From Oscillospiraceae bacterium (GTDB lineage: Bacteria; Bacillota; Clostridia; Saccharofermentanales; Saccharofermentanaceae), in assembly GCA_902780785.1 (NCBI GenBank), contig CACZGS010000013.1:55237-119236 (forward strand): a stretch of DNA of 64,000 bases, given 5' to 3'. This document shows, one piece after another, positions 15,747 to 24,771 of the stretch. The position numbers and the translations under genes are program-made. The notes beneath the pieces are model-generated. The model saw only the letters and a program-made list of their open reading frames with translations. It did not search any database and was not told the DNA's origin. How positions within the stretch are numbered: the stretch's first letter is position 1; each line of letters opens with the position of its first letter.

Positions 15747-18700
15747 TTACTCCGCGCTCTTCAGCGACTCGGCCATGTCGATCTTCTCGATCTTGGCGCG
15801 CATAATGAGGTTTACGATCGTGGAGAACAGCAGAACGAACGCGAGCGAGTAGAAATAGCTCAGAGGCACGATCCTCACCTGGTATGTGACCATGTCCATG
15901 GCGATCTGCGCCATGACGTAGCGGTGCAAAAGGAAGCCTAAAGGGATTCCGACGATGAAGCCCAGGAGCACGAGGATGACATTCTCGCGGGTTACATAGG
16001 CGCCGGTCTCGCGCTTGTTGAAGCCCATGACCTTAAGCGTGGCGATCTCTCTTATACGCTCGGTGATGTTGATGTTGTTGAGGTTGAACAGCACGATGAA
16101 GGCCAGAGCGGCGGCGCATGTGATGACGAGAACGATTATGTAATTCATACGCTCCATTGTCTTGGCGAAGCTCTCTCTGGAATCGTTTGTGGAGGACCAC
16201 GTCTTGATGGTGTAGTTGTCCGTCAGGTACGATGCGACCTTGTATGAGTCGGCGGAAGTCTTGGTATCGGTCTTGAAGAGGATCGTCTCAGGCGTGTAGG
16301 GTTTGCCGAATGCCTCCCTGTATGTGGCGGGCGTCATAACGACGTAGTGGAAGGTATAGTTCGTGAAGACAGAGCCGACTTTGAGCGTTACTTCGTGCTC
16401 ATCGTCGCCGTATAACAATGTTACACTGTCGCCCGGCTTGACGTTATTCTTATCAGCGAGCTTGCCGGAGATCGCTACTTCGCCGTCATCGGGCCAGCTC
16501 AACACTTCACCGGTCTTAACGTCCGTGAGGCCGAAGATCTTGCCCGTGTTGGGGTCGTCGGAGATGAACATTTCGAGATCTCTGACATAGCCGGAACCGC
16601 TGTTCTTGGCGACGTCATCTTTGACGATAACGTATTCGCAGTTTACACCGGCATTCTGAGCAGCGGCCTTGGCGGCATCCTCGATCTCGTACTGCCTGTA
16701 CTTGTCGTCGAACATTACCTGGAGGTCGTATTTCATGATGTCGTCGTACTGGATGTTTACGACGTTGCAGATCGAATCGTAAAGGCCGAAAGCCGTAAGA
16801 AGGAGCGCCGTGCAGCCGGCGATGCCGACGATCATCATCCACATTCTCTTCTTAAAGCGGAAGACGTTGCGCGCAGAAACCTTGTGGAGGAACTTCATCC
16901 TGGTCCAGATAAAGCCGATGCGCTCAAGCAGGATACGCTTGCCCGGCAGCGGTGCCTTAGGTCTTATGAGCTCAGCGGGCATTCCTGTCAGCGCGGACAT
17001 TGCGGTTACAACGGATACGCCGACCGTGCAGAGGAGCGCGACGCCGATCGCGATCACGAACAGCAAGGCGCTGCTCTTAAACGAGAGCTCGGTAAAGCCG
17101 TACATCATCGCGTAGACTTCCCAGATTACCGCCGGGAAGAGCTTCGTGCCGCCCATGAATCCGAGGATGCCTCCGATAAGGGATGCGGAGCCTGCGTAGA
17201 TCGCGTATTTCATGACGATGGCTGTGTCGGTGAATCCCAGAGCTCTCATCGTGCCGATAATTCCACGCTCGTCGCTTACCATTCTGCTCATCGTTGTCGA
17301 GCATACGAGCGCGGCGATCGCGAAAAAGAATATCGGGAATACCGCAGCGATGCCGTCGACTATCTTTGAGTCATTGTCAAAGCAAACGTAACCGGTGTTC
17401 TTGTCCCTGCCCAATGTGTATACGTCAGGTGCGTCTACTGCTTCAAGCAGCACGTATCCATAGACGAGTTCTGATCTGAATGTTGTCTCGGCGGCATATG
17501 AGAATTCTGAATAGCCTTTCCAGAGCTCGAAAACGCCGTCGTTATACTCTACCCATCCATCATCAACTTTCTTCTGGGCGTCCTCTAATTCCTTAAGGCC
17601 GTCCTTGTACTTCTTAAGACCGTCGTTATATTTCTTGAGACCGGAATCGTACTCTTCCTTGCCTTTGTTGTACTCCTTAACGCCCTTATCGTAAGCATCT
17701 TTCTGCAGTTCGTATTTTTGATAGTTCTCGGTATACGAGGCATACTGGGCGTCTAACTGTTCCTGCTGTGAATTGAGCTCGGCTTCCCGGGCATCAAAAC
17801 CTGAAGCGACCATAGCTTCAAGGGCTGCAAGCTGCTGCTCAGTCTCGGAAAGTTTGGATTCGAGAGCACTCTTGTTCTTCTGCTGTGTCTCGATCTGAGC
17901 CTGGATCTCGGCTATCTCATCTTCATCGGTCGCCTGGGCAAGCCTTTCCTGGTTGTTGGCGATTCCTGCCTCAATGTCCGCTATCTGGCCTGTTAAGGTG
18001 GTGATTGCAGTATTAAGAGCTGCAATCTGCGAAGGCGCATTAGCCCTTGCTTCGCTCAATTGCGACTTGCCGTCATTTATCTGTTTCTGGTAACCGTCGA
18101 GCTGGTCCTTATAGCTGTCTAACTGTTTCTTTGCATTGTCGAGCTGGACCTTTCCGGCATTGATCTCGACCTTTGCAGAATTAAGTTTCTTATTCGCATC
18201 ATTAAGTTTCTTTTTCGAATCGTCCAAAGTCTTCTTGGCATCTTCCAACTTCTTGCGGTTATCGTTGATCTCTTTCTGGGCGTCTTCGAGTTCCTTCTTG
18301 CCGTCATCCAATTCCTTGCGGCCGTCGGTTATCTCGTCCCATGCATCGCCGATCTCTTCGTTGAATTCGTCGAATCCGTCGTAGAGCTTCTGGTACTCGT
18401 CCTTAAGGAGCTTGTCGAACCTCTTGTTTATTACGTCTTCAACGATATCGCCATACTGGTCTTCGGCTGTTTCCGCCCACTCCTGATATTCATCGGAATA
18501 GATATAAAGTCCTGTATCCGCATAAAGATATGCTTCGGTGTAATACTCGGAATCAAAGGCCTCAGGAAGCGCGCAGACAAAGTATGAGACAGTGCCCGAG
18601 CCTTCATCGGACGTGCCTCTCTGGAAGTTCATGTACACGGGCGTTCTTACTGTTCCGACGACCGTGTACTCGTTATACTTGAACATCTTGCGTGCGCTCT

Positions 18701-19166
18701 CGCTCGTCTCGTCGGCGATGACGAGCTTATCTCCGATGCGCGCAGAAGAGACCTTGTAACCGTCGATGACGACCTCATCGGGCTTCTCGGGCAGCCTGCC
18801 GCTCTCAAGCTTGAGCTTGTTTACGTTCTGGGTGATCGATAAGAAGCGTACAGTATCAGCGCTCACCGTATCGCCGAGGAATGCAGCGCAATCAGCCGTG
18901 TAAGAGCCTTCGACAATGCAGTTCGTGCGCCTGGCGATCTCATCTATATCATCCTGTTCAAAGCCGATGGTAGACAGGAATTTGAAGTCGAACATCGCAT
19001 ATTCTTTGGTGTAGACATCGGCTGTATAGACGAACGAAGGCGTCGTTACTTTGAGGCCAGAGAAAAATCCCACGCCAAGAGCGATTATCGCGAATATCGC
19101 GAGGAATCTCGGCAGTGTCATTCTGATCGATCTCAGGATCGTTTTAACGTAAGGGGTCATTACCAT
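15747..19166 (-). CDS. ABC transporter permease with two FtsX domains and an extracellular coiled coil
   Basis: 1139 residues. Helix 1 (about 18-38) is followed by an extracellular region that includes a very long coiled coil (about 255-550, repeated K-x-L-D-D-A/G-K-K heptads). Then three helices (about 605-750) form the first FtsX domain, and a second MacB-like periplasmic-type domain plus FtsX domain (EIATLKVMGFNKRETGAYV near 1050) end the protein. This layout is that of large Bacillota FtsX-type permeases; the coiled coil is long, suggesting reach through the wall. Its start (ATG at 19166, alternative 19160) overlaps the stop of the ATPase gene, so the pair forms one transporter. Confidence 0.88.
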   Translation of the reverse strand: MVMTPYVKTILRSIRMTLPRFLAIFAIIALGVGFFSGLKVTTPSFVYTADVYTKEYAMFDFKFLSTIGFEQDDIDEIARRTNCIVEGSYTADCAAFLGDTVSADTVRFLSITQNVNKLKLESGRLPEKPDEVVIDGYKVSSARIGDKLVIADETSESARKMFKYNEYTVVGTVRTPVYMNFQRGTSDEGSGTVSYFVCALPEAFDSEYYTEAYLYADTGLYIYSDEYQEWAETAEDQYGDIVEDVINKRFDKLLKDEYQKLYDGFDEFNEEIGDAWDEITDGRKELDDGKKELEDAQKEINDNRKKLEDAKKTLDDSKKKLNDANKKLNSAKVEINAGKVQLDNAKKQLDSYKDQLDGYQKQINDGKSQLSEARANAPSQIAALNTAITTLTGQIADIEAGIANNQERLAQATDEDEIAEIQAQIETQQKNKSALESKLSETEQQLAALEAMVASGFDAREAELNSQQEQLDAQYASYTENYQKYELQKDAYDKGVKEYNKGKEEYDSGLKKYNDGLKKYKDGLKELEDAQKKVDDGWVEYNDGVFELWKGYSEFSYAAETTFRSELVYGYVLLEAVDAPDVYTLGRDKNTGYVCFDNDSKIVDGIAAVFPIFFFAIAALVCSTTMSRMVSDERGIIGTMRALGFTDTAIVMKYAIYAGSASLIGGILGFMGGTKLFPAVIWEVYAMMYGFTELSFKSSALLFVIAIGVALLCTVGVSVVTAMSALTGMPAELIRPKAPLPGKRILLERIGFIWTRMKFLHKVSARNVFRFKKRMWMMIVGIAGCTALLLTAFGLYDSICNVVNIQYDDIMKYDLQVMFDDKYRQYEIEDAAKAAAQNAGVNCEYVIVKDDVAKNSGSGYVRDLEMFISDDPNTGKIFGLTDVKTGEVLSWPDDGEVAISGKLADKNNVKPGDSVTLLYGDDEHEVTLKVGSVFTNYTFHYVVMTPATYREAFGKPYTPETILFKTDTKTSADSYKVASYLTDNYTIKTWSSTNDSRESFAKTMERMNYIIVLVITCAAALAFIVLFNLNNINITERIREIATLKVMGFNKRETGAYVTRENVILVLLGFIVGIPLGFLLHRYVMAQIAMDMVTYQVRIVPLSYFYSLAFVLLFSTIVNLIMRAKIEKIDMAESLKSAE

Positions 19167-19861
19167 TCGATCTTGTCAACGTTAACGGGTTCTTTGTTGA
19201 TGATATTGCTCGTGATCTTTCCGTTCTTAACCTTTATGACTCTGTCAGCCATTGCGGTAAGCGCGGAGTTGTGAGTGATTATTACTACTGTCATGCCCTT
19301 CTCGGTGCTGAGTGACTGCAGGAGCTTTAAGATCGCTTTACCTGTCTGGTAGTCGAGAGCTCCCGTAGGCTCGTCGCACAATAACAGTTTGGGGTTCTTT
19401 GCGATCGCTCTTGCTATCGCGACTCTCTGCTGCTCGCCGCCCGAGAGCTGTGCCGGGAAGTTGTTCTTACGCTCTGCAAGGCCGACCTCATTCATGAGAA
19501 GATCGCAGCTGATGGGGTCCTTTACGAGCTGGGCTGCCATCTCGACATTCTCGTATGCTGTAAGGTTCGGAATGAGATTATAGAACTGGAAAACGAATCC
19601 GACGTTCTCTCTTCTGAACAATGCGAGCTCGTTGGAATTGAGCTTAGATATCTCGTTGCCGTCAAGGAAGACCCTTCCTGAAGTGAGCCTGTCCATGCCG
19701 CCTAAGATATTGAGCAGCGTTGTCTTGCCGGCACCTGACTGTCCGACAATGACGCAGAGCTCGCCCTTCTCGATAAAGAAGTCTGCCCCGTCCAACGCGG
19801 TTACATTTACCGAACCGGTCTTATAGACTTTCTTAACATCACGGAATTCAATGTACGCCAT
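19160..19861 (-). CDS. ABC transporter ATPase (MacB/LolD type)
   Basis: 233 residues. Walker [11 protein letters not shown]-loop region [19 protein letters not shown], signature [14 protein letters not shown], Walker [13 protein letters not shown] and an H-loop in [10 protein letters not shown]. The EPTGALD and AxLSGGE patterns are those of the MacB/LolD/FtsE group partnering FtsX permeases, and the next gene is such a permease. The start at 19861 is preceded by AAGGG; a longer frame upstream lies within the transglutaminase gene. It follows that gene by 10 bases. Confidence 0.93.
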   Translation of the reverse strand: MAYIEFRDVKKVYKTGSVNVTALDGADFFIEKGELCVIVGQSGAGKTTLLNILGGMDRLTSGRVFLDGNEISKLNSNELALFRRENVGFVFQFYNLIPNLTAYENVEMAAQLVKDPISCDLLMNEVGLAERKNNFPAQLSGGEQQRVAIARAIAKNPKLLLCDEPTGALDYQTGKAILKLLQSLSTEKGMTVVIITHNSALTAMADRVIKVKNGKITSNIINKEPVNVDKIEW

Positions 19862-19871
19862 AACTCTACCC

Positions 19872-21365
19872 TTATCTTTCTTCAATATACATCGGCTTTG
19901 TATCGTAATCGTCGGCAAGATCAGCAAAGCCGTCAGGCACGCTGATATAAAGTCTCGGACACCCGTCAAACGCGCGCCTTCCGATATCGGTACAGGTGTC
20001 GGGGATCCTCACATAACTCAATTCGTCGCAGCCTATAAAAGCACTGACGCCGATATAAGTGCAGCTGTCCGGAATATAGACATACTGCAGGTCTTCACAT
20101 GTGTTAAAAGCACTGTCCGCGATCGACGTGACGGATTCCGGAAGGATCACCGTAGTCAGCAGATCGCAGTCGCAGAAACCGTATTGCGCGATGTCAGTTA
20201 CATATGAACCGGGCTCGAAAACAACAGTATGGAAGCCGTTTACGCCCGAAGGCATCTTAACGGTACCGGTACCGCTTATGTGGCAGACGCCGTCTCTTGT
20301 TATCTCGAACCATGTGCCGTTCGTACCGTTGCCGCAGTAGCCTGCCGTAGGAATACCGTGCCTTGTGTCGGCATCGTATATCCTGTGATCGTTCGAAAAT
20401 GATTCAAGCGGCAAAAGATAGTATTTAGTGCTCTCTTCGTAAACCCTTACATCTTTGGGTCCGTAGTAGTATCTCGACATGTCATATGTAGGATCCAGAA
20501 AGAGCCACTTGCCGCCCAGATAAACCGCCGCCCACGCGTGGTCTGCAAGATCACCCGTGGTAGGCTCTCTAGTTGTCATTTCCTTATAGTCGGAAAAGCC
20601 TATGCCGAACTCTACGACCGCCGGTATTCCCTGCGCCCTGCAGAGCGCCGCAAAAGCATTCGAGAAGCCTTCGCAGACAGCCTTTCCGCTCCTTATTACA
20701 TCGACGGCGCTGTCCTGGTATCCTGCAGAAGCCGTGTCTGCTGCTTCCTTGTCGTATGCCATCTCGCTCGAAATGAACTTATAGATGCGGAAGGCCTTCT
20801 CCCAGTCATCTCTCGCGCCCTCACATATGCGGTCCGAATAACCGATAAGAACGGGATCGTCGCATTCAACGTCATTCTGGGGCTCTAAGCACTCCTTCAA
20901 TGACTGCTCGTCAGTCCAGAGTTCCTTGCATGTCTCAAGATTATATTCGTAGTTTCCGGTCTTCCAGAAATAGATATTTTCGCCGCGCTTGAAGATATAA
21001 TTGTCACCGCTGTCGACTTCCATTCCGAAAGCTTCGTAAGCTATGGTGACACAATAGAGAATGTCCTCATCCATTAAGCTTCCGGCATCGACATTAAATG
21101 AATCACCGCTGACGGTAAAAGTCTTTACCTGCCTGCCGGTCTTTGCTTTCGAGAGCGTCACATAATACTTCCTGTTCGCGCTGGAATTAAAAAGAATGCG
21201 CCCGTTTGAAAGGCGCATTCCCAGTGTCTCACCGTCAACTAATGTTACGTCATAAGAGTCAAATGATGCAGGCGTGAAAATATCCTGCTTTCCCGTAACA
21301 GGAACGGATCCAAGGGTAATAGATGCAATAAGCACCAAAGAAGCAATTACCCTTAAGGCCATCAT
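19872..21365 (-). CDS. Secreted transglutaminase-like protein with BspA-type leucine-rich repeats
   Basis: 497 residues. Signal peptide (about 1-25), a beta-rich N-terminal region, then a transglutaminase-like papain fold with Cys in GKAVCEGFSNAF, His in DHAWAAVYLGG and Asp in LFLDPTYD, the complete catalytic triad. The C-terminal part has LRR_5/BspA repeats (VTSIADSAFNTCEDLQYVYI, then a second and third copy). The likely role is cell-surface protein crosslinking or proteolysis; the substrate is unknown. The ATG overlaps the proS stop (TGATG) and the stop lies 10 bases before the ABC ATPase, so it may belong with that system. Confidence 0.85.
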   Translation of the reverse strand: MMALRVIASLVLIASITLGSVPVTGKQDIFTPASFDSYDVTLVDGETLGMRLSNGRILFNSSANRKYYVTLSKAKTGRQVKTFTVSGDSFNVDAGSLMDEDILYCVTIAYEAFGMEVDSGDNYIFKRGENIYFWKTGNYEYNLETCKELWTDEQSLKECLEPQNDVECDDPVLIGYSDRICEGARDDWEKAFRIYKFISSEMAYDKEAADTASAGYQDSAVDVIRSGKAVCEGFSNAFAALCRAQGIPAVVEFGIGFSDYKEMTTREPTTGDLADHAWAAVYLGGKWLFLDPTYDMSRYYYGPKDVRVYEESTKYYLLPLESFSNDHRIYDADTRHGIPTAGYCGNGTNGTWFEITRDGVCHISGTGTVKMPSGVNGFHTVVFEPGSYVTDIAQYGFCDCDLLTTVILPESVTSIADSAFNTCEDLQYVYIPDSCTYIGVSAFIGCDELSYVRIPDTCTDIGRRAFDGCPRLYISVPDGFADLADDYDTKPMYIEER

Positions 21366-23059
21366 CAGATCTCCTTGGCAAGATTAACAGCTTCTTCTAC
21401 CGTGATCTCTGATGTCTCTGACGAATCTCTTCTCTTTACTTCTACGATGCCCTCGCCGGCTCTTCTTCCGACAGTGATCCTGAGCGGGATACCGAGAAGG
21501 TCTGCGTCCTTGAACTTAACGCCGGGACGCTCGTTACGATCGTCAATGAGCACTTCACAACCTGCTGCAGTAAGATCATCGTAGATCTTGTTAGCAACGC
21601 TCATGAGCTCTTCATCGTTAGCCTTTGTAGGAACAACGATGATCTTGTAAGGAGCAACGATGGAAGGCCAGATGATTCCGTCGTCATCGTGATACTGCTC
21701 GATGATGGCAGCAAGGACTCTTGAAACGCCGATGCCGTAGCATCCCATTACCATGCTGTGTTCCTTGCCGTTGTTATCAAGATAGATGCAGCCCAATGCA
21801 TCGGAATACTTTGTGCCGAGCTTGAAGATGTGTCCGACCTCAACGCCTCTTGCCATGCCGAGCTTACCCTTGCCGCACTTAGGGCAGATGTCGCCAAGCT
21901 TTGCATTAGTGATATCAGCAACCTTATCAGCTTCGAAATCTCTGCCGATATTAACATTCTTGAAGTGATAGTCTGTCTCGCATGCGCCGACTACGAAGTT
22001 CTTCATGCCTGTAACTTCAGGGTCAACAACGATGTCGATCTTCTGCTTAAGTCCTACAGGGCCTGCAAAACCTACCTTTGCGCCTGTGATCATCTCGACA
22101 TCGGCAAATGCTGCGAGCTCCATCTCTGTTGCATCGTAGAGGTTGCCGAGCTTTGTCTCGTTGATATCTCTGTCGCCTCTGCACATTGCTGCAACGAACT
22201 TGCCGTCAATGTTATAAAGGATTGTCTTAACGAATGCGTCAGCACCGCAGTTAAGGTAACCGCAGAGCTCTTCAATAGTCTTTACGTCAGGTGTGTGGAT
22301 CTTCTCGATAGCGAGCTCTTCAGATGTGTCAGCAGCGCCTCTTGTCCAGCCTGCCTTCTCTTCGTTAGCTGCATAGCCGCACTCGTCGCAGAAGCAGATA
22401 GCGTCTTCGCCGACTTCGCTCTTTACCATGAACTCCTGTGAACCGGAACCGCCCATTGCACCTGAGTCAGCATCAACGATCGTGTAGTCCAGGCCGAGTC
22501 TGTCGAAGATAGCACGGTAAGCGTCATACATCTTCTTGTAGGAGATGTCGAGACCAGCCTCGTCAACGTCGAAGGAATAAGCATCCTTCATGACGAACTC
22601 ACGTGCACGGATAACGCCGAATCTCGGGCGCTTCTCGTCTCTGTACTTGTGCTGGATCTGATAAAGAGTTACGGGGAGCTGCTTGTAAGATCTGATCGAA
22701 TCTCTTACAGCCTCTGTGAAAGGCTCTTCGTGTGTGGGGCCTAAGCAGAAAGATCTGCCGCCGCGGTCAGTAAGTCTGAACATCTCAGGGCCGAACTTCT
22801 CCCATCTGCCTGAACCCTGATATGCCTCAGCAGGAAGAAGTGCCGGCATGATGAGCTCCTGTGCTCCTGCCTTGTCCATCTCTTCCCTGATGACTGCCTC
22901 AACCTTTCTGTAGGTGCGGTAGCCCATAGGCATGAAGGAATAAACGCCGGATGCCATCTTGCGGATAAGTCCCGCTCTGAGCATCAGTCTGTGTGAAGGA
23001 ATCTCTGCATCTGCAGGTATTTCTCTCTGTGTAGCCAAAAAAAGTTCGGAAACTCTCAT
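21365..23059 (-). CDS. proS: Prolyl-tRNA synthetase
   Basis: 564 residues, near the family's usual 570 for bacterial-type ProRS. Class II motif 1 ([19 protein letters not shown]), motif 2 ([24 protein letters not shown]) and motif 3 ([11 protein letters not shown]) are visible. A YbaK-type editing insertion lies between motifs 2 and 3 (about 225-405). The anticodon-binding domain with [16 protein letters not shown] ends the protein. RBS GGGAGC precedes the ATG. It is first in an operon that continues into the transglutaminase gene. I looked for a T-box leader upstream on the minus strand and did not find the usual specifier or AGGGTGG element. Confidence 0.97.
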   Translation of the reverse strand: MRVSELFLATQREIPADAEIPSHRLMLRAGLIRKMASGVYSFMPMGYRTYRKVEAVIREEMDKAGAQELIMPALLPAEAYQGSGRWEKFGPEMFRLTDRGGRSFCLGPTHEEPFTEAVRDSIRSYKQLPVTLYQIQHKYRDEKRPRFGVIRAREFVMKDAYSFDVDEAGLDISYKKMYDAYRAIFDRLGLDYTIVDADSGAMGGSGSQEFMVKSEVGEDAICFCDECGYAANEEKAGWTRGAADTSEELAIEKIHTPDVKTIEELCGYLNCGADAFVKTILYNIDGKFVAAMCRGDRDINETKLGNLYDATEMELAAFADVEMITGAKVGFAGPVGLKQKIDIVVDPEVTGMKNFVVGACETDYHFKNVNIGRDFEADKVADITNAKLGDICPKCGKGKLGMARGVEVGHIFKLGTKYSDALGCIYLDNNGKEHSMVMGCYGIGVSRVLAAIIEQYHDDDGIIWPSIVAPYKIIVVPTKANDEELMSVANKIYDDLTAAGCEVLIDDRNERPGVKFKDADLLGIPLRITVGRRAGEGIVEVKRRDSSETSEITVEEAVNLAKEI

Positions 23060-23140
23060 AGTCTGCTCCCTATATTATTAATAATATTACGGGAGTAAGT
23101 ATATACGAGAGGGGTGTTTTTTGCAATTTTTCGAAGTGCC

Positions 23141-23170
23141 AAAAAAAGCTGCCTCATGATGAGACAGCTT
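23141..23170 (-). terminator. Terminator of the small basic membrane gene
   Basis: Stem AAGCTGTCTCAT/ATGAGGCAGCTT with the T-run TTTTTTT on the minus strand, ten bases after the stop at 23180. Confidence 0.85.
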
Positions 23171-23179
23171 CGAAAAGGC

Positions 23180-23344
23180 TTATAAATCAAGTATTCCGAC
23201 AAGGAAGACCACATCAAGTATGCCGCAGAGAAGTAAGATCAGAGCACATATTATCAGGATCTTTGCACGCTTCTTCTCAACATCGTGCTCTGTTGTCCCA
23301 TAGCTGGCTCTCCTGGCCGGTTTCCGGACGCGTCCCAACGACAT
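23180..23344 (-). CDS. Small basic single-helix membrane protein
   Basis: 54 residues: a basic N-terminal segment rich in Arg (SLGRVRKPARR) and one C-terminal helix (about 30-54). No family recognised. The start at 23344 is chosen because a GAGGGGGGTG-type site precedes it; the longer frame upstream has no such site. It has its own terminator, so it is monocistronic, upstream of proS on the same strand. It may be an artefact-free small ORF, judging from its terminator and RBS. Confidence 0.65.
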   Translation of the reverse strand: MSLGRVRKPARRASYGTTEHDVEKKRAKILIICALILLLCGILDVVFLVGILDL

Positions 23345-23624
23345 TGCTCTCACCCCCCTCTTTTGATCTCCCGTGTTGGTGTTTAGATTATAGACGGATA
23401 AAAAATTACATACCTTGCATAGATGTGACAATCCATTGACAAATTTCGGAAAACACTTTACTCAAAATCACTTTTGCGGTAAAGGGCAAATAGGCATATC
23501 CGGCAATAAACTTACAAAAATGCCCTTTTTTCGCCGCGGGATAGCCAACATAATCGTTATGATATAATAATGTTGTAATTATGCCTTCACGTAAGGTATC
23601 GAAAACAAGAGGAGCAAACGCGTT

Positions 23625-24701
23625 TTGAAACTGGTTGGAGTAAAGGAATTCTATAATATTACACGCGCTAAGGTCATCTCAGCCGTTAACTGCTGCATAG
23701 TGGTATCACTCTGTGCAACGGCTACATTTGCAGTGGATTCCGCCATCGACCGCTCCGCCGAAGCTGCAAAAGCAGCAGAGACAACCGAAGTAACGATCAC
23801 GGTAGTCTCATATCCTGAAGGCTACGATCCCGATAACCCGGAGTCTTACGATCCTTCAGATCCTTCCGCTTCTTCCGAGAGTGCAGCCGCATCCTCTTCA
23901 GAATCCTCTGAATCCTCAGAAACATCAGCATCTGAAGGATCTTCCGAGACATCTGCTTCATCTTCTTCAAGCGGGTCAGCATCTGAGAGTACTACGGATA
24001 CGTCAAAAGATACTACCAAGGCAACGACAACCACAACCACAGAGGCTACAACTACAACCACTGCTGAGACAACAAAGGAAAAGATCACCGAATCAGAAGT
24101 CTACAAGACCGTTTACGCTACGACTACAGTAAACGTCAGAAAAGGCCCCGGTACTGATTACGGCAAGGTAAAGCAGATCTATTCCGGCGACGCCGTCGAC
24201 GTAGTTGCAGAGACATCCAACGGCTGGTACAAGACCGCCAACGGCAACTATGTAAAGAAGTCTCTTACAACAGGCGAGAAACCCAAGGCAACAGCTACAT
24301 CCAAGCCGAAGCCTACAAATACACCCAAACCCAAGCAGTCAACGGCAACAAACACACCTAAGCCCAAGGCTACCAACACGACAGCACCCAAGCCCGCAGG
24401 CGAATCCGTAAAGTGCAAGATCACTTTCTACGGACCCCAGAAGATGAAGGACGGTTCTTACAGCAAGAGCACCGCTTCCGGAACGACCTGCACTGAAGGC
24501 CGTACTGTTGCAGCAGACTGGTCCATCTTCCCTAAGGGAACAAAGATCTACATTGAGAATGACCCGTTGGGCGGCGACGGCTATTATACCGTTGAAGACA
24601 AGGGCGGCGCAGTTAAGGGCTACATCATAGACATCTACGCAGAAGACGGTGAGACAGGTAACCACGCTACCTGCTACCGCAACGTTTCCGTAGTGAAGTA
24701 A
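23625..24701 (+). CDS. Secreted SH3b and 3D-domain protein with Ser/Thr-rich linker
   Basis: 358 residues, TTG start preceded by AGAGGAG-like site about 10 bases upstream. A signal-like hydrophobic segment (about 18-38) is followed by a low-complexity Ser/Thr-rich stretch (about 80-150). Then come an SH3b domain (TVNVRKGPGTDYGKVKQIYS), a Thr/Pro/Lys linker and a C-terminal 3D domain (WSIFPKGTKIYI, DKGGAVKGYIIDIY). Three Asp residues in the 3D domain define this fold of lytic transglycosylase/YabE-like stationary phase proteins. Likely peptidoglycan-binding or lytic on the cell surface; activity not shown. A terminator follows at 24714-24757. Confidence 0.85.
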   Translation: MKLVGVKEFYNITRAKVISAVNCCIVVSLCATATFAVDSAIDRSAEAAKAAETTEVTITVVSYPEGYDPDNPESYDPSDPSASSESAAASSSESSESSETSASEGSSETSASSSSSGSASESTTDTSKDTTKATTTTTTEATTTTTAETTKEKITESEVYKTVYATTTVNVRKGPGTDYGKVKQIYSGDAVDVVAETSNGWYKTANGNYVKKSLTTGEKPKATATSKPKPTNTPKPKQSTATNTPKPKATNTTAPKPAGESVKCKITFYGPQKMKDGSYSKSTASGTTCTEGRTVAADWSIFPKGTKIYIENDPLGGDGYYTVEDKGGAVKGYIIDIYAEDGETGNHATCYRNVSVVK

Positions 24702-24713
24702 AACAGCTATCTC

Positions 24714-24757
24714 CAAATGCTTTTCGCGAACTCAAGCGGAAAGTATTTGTATTTTTA
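24714..24757 (+). terminator. Terminator of the 3D-domain gene
   Basis: CAAATGCTTTTCGC and GCGGAAAGTATTTG pair (with G-U) and are followed by TATTTTTATAG, just before the RNase J start site. Confidence 0.7.
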
Positions 24758-24771
24758 TAGAAGGAACAATT

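Noticed and set aside
17077..18307. Short minus- and plus-strand frames inside the ABC permease gene
   Set aside because: They overlap a clear 1139-codon frame whose coiled coil explains the biased composition.
23060..23180. T-box leader upstream of proS
   Set aside because: No AGGGTGG-type element or specifier hairpin in the short upstream region.
23870..24070. Ser/Thr-rich low-complexity DNA as an independent repeat element
   Set aside because: It is the linker of the secreted SH3/3D protein, in frame with its domains.
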